64,000 nucleotides of DNA from Pokkaliibacter sp. MBI-7 (GTDB lineage: Bacteria; Pseudomonadota; Gammaproteobacteria; Pseudomonadales; Balneatricaceae): NCBI RefSeq assembly GCF_029846635.1, contig NZ_JARVTG010000001.1:1456501-1520500 (forward strand). Reading direction: 5' to 3'. The notes below the pieces were generated by a model. That model had not been told where the DNA came from. It saw nothing but the letters and a program-made list of their open reading frames with translations, and did not search any database. Positions 17,142-23,833 of this stretch are shown in pieces; the first letter of the stretch is position 1; each line of letters begins with the position of its first letter. Both the position numbers and the translations under genes were made by a program.

Positions 17142-18344
17142 TCAGCTGGAGGCCAGCTGCACCTGATGTCTCAGACTTCGTTGATAAGTTTCCAGCATGG
17201 CCGACATCATCACCTCACTGGTCATGAATTGACGAGCATGGCTATATGCCTGATCTGCCAGCCGGGCTGCCAGCTCTGGTTGCAGCAGACAAGTGCGTAT
17301 GGCTTCCGCCATCTGTGCAGGTGCCTTGCTGTCAACCAGCAGACCGGTACGCTGATCCTCGATCATCTCCGGCAAGCCGCCTACTCTGGTCGCCACGACA
17401 CTGGTTTTTGACAGGAAGCACTGCGACACCAGGCGAGTTTGAGCCTCGGTACCAATGGAGGCGATGGCCACCACATCCGCCAGAGCGATAAAGCACTCGA
17501 CATCATGGCGATAGCCAACATGCTTTATCTGCTCGCCAATCCCGAGCTCCTCTATACGTGCCATCACCCTGGCCTTGTAGGCCTGGGTATCAGCCGTCGC
17601 CTCACCCACCAGAAGGAACGTCACTTTGTCACAATGGCTGAGGATATCCGCAGCGGCTTCAACAAAGTACAGCTGCCCTTTGTCAGGTCGCAGCATACCG
17701 ATGCTGGCCACGATCCGGTGATCAACCGGTATACCCAGCTCCTGACGCAGCAGACTCACATCACGCTCAGGATAGAATCGCTCGGTATCAACCCCTGCAG
17801 GCGCCACATCCACCCGTTCTGCCGACGTCAGCCCAAGCTGGCACAAATTGTCGCGAATGGCTCCGGCCGTCACCACAATACGGTCACTGCCGTGTCGCCA
17901 TACCCAGTCGCTCAGGCGACCTCTGCGCACGGTGGACGTCACATGCCGTGAACGCACTACCGCCAGACCGGACAACAGCCGACAGACTGCAGCGTAGACC
18001 GCATCGCGATTGCCATGACAGTCAAGCAACTCAATCCGGTGCTGACGCAGGAACTTCATCAGACGCAACAGGGTTAACGGGTGCAGGCTCCCCTTGACCA
18101 CCAGCGGAAAGGCAGGCAACTGCCGCCGCAGCGCTTCCTGCAATATTTTTGACCCCGGTCTTGCGATCAGCCAGACCTGATGTCCATGTGCCAGCAGCCA
18201 CTCCATCTGTTCGATGATACGCAGCTCCTGACCACCCCAGTTCATACTGGTTTCGAAATGCGCAATATTGATGGCTCTCGTCCTTTGCTCTGCGGAACTT
18301 AATGCACTGGCAAGGGCTGCATTCGACAGCCAAAAGCCCGTCAT
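17142..18344 (-). CDS. Glycosyltransferase family 4
   Basis: This GT-B transferase carries HFETSMNWGGQELRIIEQ at the N-terminus, DCHGNRDAVYAA, RSRHVTSTVRRGRLSDWVW, VAPAGVDTERFYPERD, IGMLRPDKGQLYFVEAA and GLPEMIEDQRTGLLVDS. It fits the family 4 enzymes that extend LPS cores. Starting at ATG 18344 gives 400 residues, but family members usually begin near the INIAHFETSMNWGGQE segment. A better-spaced AAAGGA lies before an in-frame ATC near 18272. The frame is also open upstream to 18464. The start is therefore uncertain. Confidence 0.8.
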   Translation of the reverse strand: MTGFWLSNAALASALSSAEQRTRAINIAHFETSMNWGGQELRIIEQMEWLLAHGHQVWLIARPGSKILQEALRRQLPAFPLVVKGSLHPLTLLRLMKFLRQHRIELLDCHGNRDAVYAAVCRLLSGLAVVRSRHVTSTVRRGRLSDWVWRHGSDRIVVTAGAIRDNLCQLGLTSAERVDVAPAGVDTERFYPERDVSLLRQELGIPVDHRIVASIGMLRPDKGQLYFVEAAADILSHCDKVTFLLVGEATADTQAYKARVMARIEELGIGEQIKHVGYRHDVECFIALADVVAIASIGTEAQTRLVSQCFLSKTSVVATRVGGLPEMIEDQRTGLLVDSKAPAQMAEAIRTCLLQPELAARLADQAYSHARQFMTSEVMMSAMLETYQRSLRHQVQLASS

Positions 18345-18492
18345 GCCTCCATCACAAGGCCGTTCCTTTGTTATTTTCCGTGCGTCATCCTCTCGCACGT
18401 TCCTCATCAAAACCCATTGCTGAGGTCTTCGCCTCATACTCTGCCTGACATGACGACGGCACACTTTGCGGAGCCGACGCTATCAGAGCCTT

Positions 18493-19284
18493 TTATTTGA
18501 CCTGTTTGACAGCGGTGTCGCTTCGGCGCTTCTTTTCGTCCGCCAGATACCAGGCTTTAAAATACTTCAGAAAACTGTACATCATGGCGTACACCGCCGT
18601 GACCACGCCCACCTTGCCATCTTTCCAGGCCCCCTTGCGGAAGTACCATTTCCAGAAAGAACCGATACTGCTCAGCACCGCCTTGCCCAGCGAGGGTTTG
18701 ACCTCCTTGTACTGAATCAGGCGGCTGGTATAGCCATTCAGCTTGGTGAATACCTCATGAATGCTGTAGAAGGTGTCATGCCGCACATGGCCGCCCAGAA
18801 TGCGGGTAGTCTTGAATCCTGTTGGCTTGTCATCTACCGGCGCATCATTGAAACGTGCCTGCTGGCGATTGAACAGACGCACCGGAAAATCAGGAGAAGA
18901 TACCGGATAGATGGCGTGCACCTGCTGACCCAGCACATACCAGTAGCGACTGATGCGAAACGCCTGAGTCATCTCCGGCGTCGTGCCGCCCTTCAGTTCT
19001 CTGATCTGCTGCAGGCTGTCAGCATCCATGATTTCATCGCTGTCCATGCACAAAACCCAGTCATTACTGGCGTGGCTGATTGCCACATTCATCTGTTCCG
19101 CATGAGTGGTATAGGGCCGCGAATAAGGCGTGATGCCAAACTCGGCACAAATGGCAAAAGTACTGTCGGTACTGCCGGAATCCAGCACGATCAGCTCATC
19201 AGCAATCTCTGCCAATGGCGCCAGCACCTGACGCAACAGGCGTTCGGAATTATGGGTCAGAACACAAACTGAGAGTGCAAACAT
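18493..19284 (-). CDS. Glycosyltransferase family 2, WaaE-like
   Basis: The 263-residue protein has the GT2 layout: SVCVLTHNSERLL, ELIVLDSGSTDST, and the DXD-containing WVLCMDSDEIMDA. The C-terminal half (FRISRYWYVLGQQV, VRLFNRQQARFN, and a basic amphipathic end) resembles WaaE/KdtX, the enzyme that adds glucose to inner-core heptose. It sits directly downstream of the better WaaE match and may be an old duplicate with a changed role. The Shine-Dalgarno before ATG 19284 is weak. Confidence 0.78.
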   Translation of the reverse strand: MFALSVCVLTHNSERLLRQVLAPLAEIADELIVLDSGSTDSTFAICAEFGITPYSRPYTTHAEQMNVAISHASNDWVLCMDSDEIMDADSLQQIRELKGGTTPEMTQAFRISRYWYVLGQQVHAIYPVSSPDFPVRLFNRQQARFNDAPVDDKPTGFKTTRILGGHVRHDTFYSIHEVFTKLNGYTSRLIQYKEVKPSLGKAVLSSIGSFWKWYFRKGAWKDGKVGVVTAVYAMMYSFLKYFKAWYLADEKKRRSDTAVKQVK

Positions 19285-19338
19285 GGATCAGCGTTACCCG
19301 CCTCAATAGTCCGTAAGAGCGTCATGGGCTCAGCCAGT

Positions 19339-20160
19339 TCAAACTTTGAACTCGTCATCCTGAGCCACATCCTCGACCTTGGGCCTGGCCTGCTCGGCCC
19401 GCACCTTGGCATATTTGATAAAGCTGTTGAAACAGCCAATAGCGATATGTACCAGCCCCGGGACACCGTCCCTGAACCCCTGTCGCACCACATAGAACTT
19501 GAGAAAGCGCAGGATCGGACTGCCAACCAGCTTACCGCCGCTGATATGCTTGCCGCGGGCAATCAGGTTGTCGGCCTGCAGGCTGGTATAGCGATTCTGT
19601 TTGAGCAGATACTGCTCCAGGCTTTCTGCCGACTCATGCAGCAGATCCCCTTTTAGTTTACCTACCCGACGCTCGTGACCATGACTGGTATCTACCCAGT
19701 CCACCTTTTCGTGGACCTCATCGGTCGACCACTGCAACTGACGGCGGTCAAACAGACGCAGACTGTAGTCCGGATACCCTTCACCGTGGCGCAGCCAGCG
19801 CCCCATAAACAGGTTGCAACGTGGCATACGAAAACCGGCCAGCGCCGGTTGCTGCATCGCCGCCTCAATGCTGGCACGCAGCTCCGGTGTCACCTGTTCA
19901 TCAGCATCAAGGCAGAGCACCCAGTCATGACGGGCCAGCTCGACAGCCTTGCGCTTCTGCGGCCCGTAACCCAGCCAATCCTGATGCACCACCTTGGCAC
20001 CAAAGCGACGACATAGCGACTGGGTACCATCATTACTGCCGGAATCAAGCACCAGCACTTCGTCGCAGAACTCCAGCGAATCAAGGCAGGACTGGATCCG
20101 CGATGCTTCGTTGAAAGCAATAATGACTGCCGACAGCGGCTCCCGGCTACGACGCTTCAC
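19339..20160 (-). CDS. waaE: LPS core beta-1,4-glucosyltransferase WaaE (KdtX) family, GT2
   Basis: The 273-residue protein shows the full WaaE/KdtX pattern: SAVIIAFNEASRIQSCLDSL, EVLVLDSGSNDGTQ, DWLGYGPQKRKAVELA, WVLCLDADEQVTP, CNLFMGRWLRHGEGYPDYSL and VHEKV. WaaE adds glucose to heptose I of the inner core at the cytoplasmic membrane. The start is GTG at 20160, overlapping the waaC stop (GTGA, 20157-20160). Two WaaE-like genes lie in tandem; this one is closer to the family consensus. Confidence 0.85.
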   Translation of the reverse strand: MKRRSREPLSAVIIAFNEASRIQSCLDSLEFCDEVLVLDSGSNDGTQSLCRRFGAKVVHQDWLGYGPQKRKAVELARHDWVLCLDADEQVTPELRASIEAAMQQPALAGFRMPRCNLFMGRWLRHGEGYPDYSLRLFDRRQLQWSTDEVHEKVDWVDTSHGHERRVGKLKGDLLHESAESLEQYLLKQNRYTSLQADNLIARGKHISGGKLVGSPILRFLKFYVVRQGFRDGVPGLVHIAIGCFNSFIKYAKVRAEQARPKVEDVAQDDEFKV

Positions 20161-21158
20161 TGACTATCCTCCAGCAGTTGCAACCATCGTTGCCATACTC
20201 GCTCAGGCGTCAGGCTACGAAAGACTTCCGGCTCCACGCTACTGCCGTCCGGTGCGGTGAACTGCCTCGCCTCCAACCAGCACTGACGTTCGCCGTAGCC
20301 TCCGACCAGAGCCGGATCAGTCGGTCCGAACAGCATCAGATTGGGCACTCCCAGTGCAGCCGTCAGATGCGCCAGTCCGGTATCCACCGCGATGACACCA
20401 CGGGCCCCTGCCAGCACTTCAGCGACCTGAGTCAGCCCCAGCTTAGGCAGCACCTCAACATGGCTAAACCCTTCCGCCAGTCGCTGTGCGCGCTGTTGCT
20501 CCCGTTTCAGCCCCCATGGCAGCTGCACCTGAAAACCTGCTGCACCCAGCCGTTGCAGCACGTCACGCCAGTATTCTTCGGGATAATGCTTGTCTACCCG
20601 TGTAGTGGAGTGCAGACACACTACCTTCTGTGACTCATGCTGCCAGGGAAAGCGTTGCTGCAGACCAAAGTCACCTGGCTGGTCAGGCAAGCGATAACCC
20701 AATGCCTGTGCAAACAACTGCCGGGTACGTTCCACCGCATGCTGCCCCCACACTACACGCAGGCGCCGGTCGTAACACAGGCTGGCCAGAGGCTCGCGCG
20801 CACTGTGCCAGTCAAAACCAAAATGCGGCCCACGCGCCTGACGCGTGGCAAAAAAGGCACTTTTCAACAACCCCTGAGCATCAATGATGGCATCGTAGCT
20901 GAGCGCACGCAGCTCATGCCGATACTGGCGCCATTCCCGCCATGTCGTGGCATCCTGCAGATGCTTGCGCCAGCGCCGGATGGCTACCGGAATGACCCGC
21001 TCCACGGCGGGATGCCAGTTAGGAATGGCGCTAAAGCCTTCCTCTACCACCCAGTCAAAGACAATACTCGGATCCGCCAGGCGGGCATCAGTCAGCGCAG
21101 GCAGCGTATGAATCACATCTCCCATAGAAGAGGTTTTGACGATCAGAACCCGTTTCAC
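20157..21158 (-). CDS. waaC: Heptosyltransferase I WaaC
   Basis: WaaC transfers the first heptose from ADP-heptose to Kdo2-lipid A. From the chosen GTG at 21158 the protein is 333 residues and begins KRVLIVKTSSMGDVIHTLPAL, the WaaC signature. FDWVVEEGFSAIPNWHP and ALRYDAIIDAQGLLKSA-like blocks follow, and the C-terminal site reads GVIAVDTGLAHLTAALG with LMLFGPTDPALVGGYG. AGGAGG lies 4 nt before the GTG and 22 bp separate it from the waaF stop. A longer TTG start at 21206 would overlap waaF and add a non-family extension. Confidence 0.94.
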   Translation of the reverse strand: MKRVLIVKTSSMGDVIHTLPALTDARLADPSIVFDWVVEEGFSAIPNWHPAVERVIPVAIRRWRKHLQDATTWREWRQYRHELRALSYDAIIDAQGLLKSAFFATRQARGPHFGFDWHSAREPLASLCYDRRLRVVWGQHAVERTRQLFAQALGYRLPDQPGDFGLQQRFPWQHESQKVVCLHSTTRVDKHYPEEYWRDVLQRLGAAGFQVQLPWGLKREQQRAQRLAEGFSHVEVLPKLGLTQVAEVLAGARGVIAVDTGLAHLTAALGVPNLMLFGPTDPALVGGYGERQCWLEARQFTAPDGSSVEPEVFRSLTPERVWQRWLQLLEDSQ

Positions 21159-21180
21159 ATCCCCTCCTGTATTTGCCTGG

Positions 21181-22212
21181 TCATGGTCTTGCACCCACCT
21201 GTTCAAGTGCTGTCAGCACCTGCTGTGAAGGCAACTCTTTCAGACATTTATAGTGACCATAGGGACAGCTGCGCTGAAAGCAGGGGCTACAGTCAATGCC
21301 GGTGCGAACAATGTCTACCTGCTTACCCAGCGGGGGTGTAAACGTCGGCGAGGTGGAGCCATAGACAGCCACCAGAGGTCGCTTAAGCGCCGCAGCCACA
21401 TGCATCAAACCGGAATCGTTGCTGACCACGGCATGCGCCAGTGCCAGCAGGTCTACCGCATCGGCCAGTTCAGTCTGACCGGCCAGATTGAAACAGCGAG
21501 TCTGATAGTCAGTGGTCTGCAGGCTGATAATTTCAGCGGCACCGTGCTGGTCTTTGGCCGAGCCAAACAACCACACCTGCCATCCCTGCTGCAGATAGTG
21601 TGCAGCAACCTCAGCATAATGGCTTTCTGGCCAGCGCTTGGCTTCACCAAACTCTGCGCCCGGACACAGGGCTAGAACGGGTCTGTCCAGCGTCAGACCA
21701 AGGCGTTGTATTTGCAGATGCTGGTTGGTCAGGTCAGGCTGAAGCTCGGGCCAGGGCAGATCTGGCAGCTCACTGGCGTGGCGGACGGCAGGCACTGCCA
21801 GCGCGGCGAAGCGTTCGATCATGCGGGGGAAAGCAGCCTTGTCCAGCACCCGAATATCATTCAGCAGCAGGTAGCGCATCTCACCGCGCCAGCCCGTACG
21901 TCTGGGGATACTGGCAAACCAGGGCACCAGCGCCGACTTGAGAGAATTGGGAAGTACGATAGCCTGATCATAACCGCTGATGGCCAGCTGTTTACCCAGC
22001 GCACGGCGCACACCGATATCCAGCTTGCCATGCCCCAGCGGCATGGCAATCGCGTGGCGAACTTCGGCCATACGCGCCATCAACGGCAGGCTCCACACCG
22101 GCGCCAGCACGTCAATCTCCGCCTGCGGATCACGCAGCTTCAGCAGCTTGAATAGGGTTTGAGCCATGACCATGTCCCCAACCCAGGACGGCCCGACGAT
22201 CAGTATCTTCAC
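21181..22212 (-). CDS. waaF: Heptosyltransferase II WaaF
   Basis: WaaF adds the second inner-core heptose. The 343-residue protein starts KILIVGPSWVGDMVMAQTLF and contains CPGAEFGEAKRWP and VSNDSGLMHVAAALKRPLVAVYGSTSPTFTPPL, all diagnostic. A cysteine cluster near the end (DCSPCFQRSCPYGHYKC) is typical of the family. The start is GTG at 22212 with a poor ribosome-binding site. It is the first gene of the minus-strand core operon and lies next to ilvE, an order conserved with Pseudomonas. Confidence 0.96.
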   Translation of the reverse strand: MKILIVGPSWVGDMVMAQTLFKLLKLRDPQAEIDVLAPVWSLPLMARMAEVRHAIAMPLGHGKLDIGVRRALGKQLAISGYDQAIVLPNSLKSALVPWFASIPRRTGWRGEMRYLLLNDIRVLDKAAFPRMIERFAALAVPAVRHASELPDLPWPELQPDLTNQHLQIQRLGLTLDRPVLALCPGAEFGEAKRWPESHYAEVAAHYLQQGWQVWLFGSAKDQHGAAEIISLQTTDYQTRCFNLAGQTELADAVDLLALAHAVVSNDSGLMHVAAALKRPLVAVYGSTSPTFTPPLGKQVDIVRTGIDCSPCFQRSCPYGHYKCLKELPSQQVLTALEQVGARP

Positions 22213-22727
22213 TCACGTACCATTTTGAAGTTGCCGGAAGCCTTTTCCCCCGATCAGACCTGCAACACTGAAAAAACCAGCGCACTACGTCGAAATTGAG
22301 CAGAAAAGCACCGAAAAAGTGTCGTACCCCGAAAGCAGGCCATGATAATTAACCCTCCTTGGAAAAACTACTGTAAAGGCCATCCCTTGCACTCTGCTGA
22401 CCCATTCCAAGCATAGCGCAACACTATAATCCAGCCCGACGCAAGATAATCCTGGTCACGCCAATTCCATTTTCAGTCGGGATGCATACAATCAAAGCCT
22501 TGCAGCTCAACTGCAGGACTTTTCGGGTATCGACCTTTGCTCAGCTCGCAGAGATGATGTTTGCCAGTACCTCTCACCCTATTTAATAAAAGGTAGAGCC
22601 ACAGCCAACCGTCAGCAGCGTTCGGGGCCGAAACCAGCAACTCCCAAGCTACCTCACGAACCCTTCTTCACTGATCGAAGCATTTCGTGGGTCAGGCTTA
22701 ACAGCGACAACATTAGGATGATCTGTT
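22213..22727. other. 515-bp waaF/ilvE divergent intergenic region
   Basis: No protein gene is supported here. It holds the candidate waaF promoter and, on the plus strand, a perfect TATAAT at 22425-22430 without a good -35, about 300 bp before ilvE. A 34-codon frame (22482-22586) has no ribosome-binding site. TAGGA precedes the ilvE ATG by 9 nt. The long leader could be regulatory. Confidence 0.5.
22348..22377 (-). promoter_or_regulatory. Candidate promoter for the waaF operon
   Basis: On the minus strand TTTACA (22377-22372) and GTTAAT (22353-22348) are 18 bp apart, which would give a leader of about 130 nt before waaF. The -35 matches 5 of 6 and the -10 4 of 6 consensus bases. Confidence 0.4.
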
Positions 22728-23723
22728 ATGGCGGCTTTTGGCTCCGTTTTCATGCCTGAAATGGCAATTTCCTGGTTTGATGGTGAACAGTGGAGTGGTA
22801 CCGATGTGGTGCCCAGCAACAGCCTGCAGCTGCACCCCGGTGCCCATGTGCTGCACTACTCCAGCACCTGTTTCGAAGGGCTGAAAGCCTTCCGCCACGA
22901 AGACGGTTCCATCAAAATTTTCCGCATGGACCGCAATATTGCCCGTCTGGCGCAGAGCTCACAGCTGTTGTCGCTGCCTGAAGTGGATAAAGATCTGCTG
23001 GCCGACATGATCAAGACCATCGTCGCGCGCTTTGCAGCAGATGTGCCCGCCCGCCCCGGCTCCATGTATATCCGCCCCACTCACATCGGCACTGAAGCCG
23101 CTGTTGGCAAGGCAGCTGCGCCTTCACTTACCTCCTGTATGTACGTTCTGCTGTCTCCGGTCGGCGACTACTTCGCTGGTGGCGACCGCGCACTGCGTCT
23201 GCTGGTGGATGATGAAGGCATGCGTTGCCCACCGCACATGGGCATGGTCAAGAGCGGCGGCAACTATGCCGGAGCCCTGATGCCAACCCTGAAGGCTAAG
23301 GCTGAATACAAGGCCGATCAGGTGCTGTTCTGCCCCAACGGTGATGTACAGGAAACCGGCGCCGCCAATTTCCTGCTGATCGACGGCGATGAAATTATCA
23401 CCAAAGCCCTGGACTCCAGCTTCCTGCACGGTGTGACCCGTGACTCTATCCTGACCCTGGCACGCGATCTGGGCATGAAGGTCAGTGAGCGTGAGCTGAG
23501 CGTGGACGAGCTGCTGGAACGTGCCGCCAAGCCCGGCACCGAAGCTGCCCTGTCTGGCACCGCTGCCGTCCTGGCACCTGTCGGTACACTGATTCACCGT
23601 GGTCAGGATATTGCTATCGGTTCTGGCGGCGTGGGCACCACCACTGTCAGGCTGCGCAAAGCACTCAACGACCTGCAGTGGGGCGTGAGTGAAGACAAGT
23701 TTGGCTGGCTGACCAGTATCTGA
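22728..23723 (+). CDS. ilvE: Branched-chain amino acid aminotransferase IlvE
   Basis: This PLP enzyme performs the last step of leucine, isoleucine and valine synthesis. At 331 residues it is a fold-type IV aminotransferase. CFEGLKAFR (about 49-57), the PLP lysine K175 in VKSGGNYAGALMP, and DVQETGAANFLLI with GVTRDSILTLAR are clear. Its form is nearer to the group typified by Pseudomonas IlvE than to the E. coli enzyme. A good TAGGA lies upstream of the ATG. It diverges from the waaF operon and converges on glnE, as in Pseudomonas. Confidence 0.95.
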   Translation: MAAFGSVFMPEMAISWFDGEQWSGTDVVPSNSLQLHPGAHVLHYSSTCFEGLKAFRHEDGSIKIFRMDRNIARLAQSSQLLSLPEVDKDLLADMIKTIVARFAADVPARPGSMYIRPTHIGTEAAVGKAAAPSLTSCMYVLLSPVGDYFAGGDRALRLLVDDEGMRCPPHMGMVKSGGNYAGALMPTLKAKAEYKADQVLFCPNGDVQETGAANFLLIDGDEIITKALDSSFLHGVTRDSILTLARDLGMKVSERELSVDELLERAAKPGTEAALSGTAAVLAPVGTLIHRGQDIAIGSGGVGTTTVRLRKALNDLQWGVSEDKFGWLTSI

Positions 23724-23747
23724 CACGGCCACTCAGCCGCAGAAATG

Positions 23748-23775
23748 ACAAAGGGAATCGAATGATTCCCTTTGT
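23748..23775. terminator. Terminator between ilvE and glnE
   Basis: A perfect 12-bp stem (ACAAAGGGAATC / GATTCCCTTTGT) has a 4-nt GAAT loop. It sits 24 bp after the ilvE stop and 58 bp from the convergent glnE stop, and is usable by both strands. Confidence 0.85.
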
Positions 23776-23833
23776 TGCATCTGGAGTATCCGGTGCAGTC
23801 ACCATCCGCTGCTGACGACCTGCTGAGGATCCT

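Noticed and set aside
16051..17166. Long plus-strand open frame opposite two glycosyltransferase genes
   Set aside because: It has no recognisable domain and spans the overlap of two real minus-strand genes.
22482..22586. A 34-codon frame upstream of ilvE as a leader peptide
   Set aside because: It has no ribosome-binding site and no run of Leu, Ile or Val codons, and no terminator/antiterminator pair follows.
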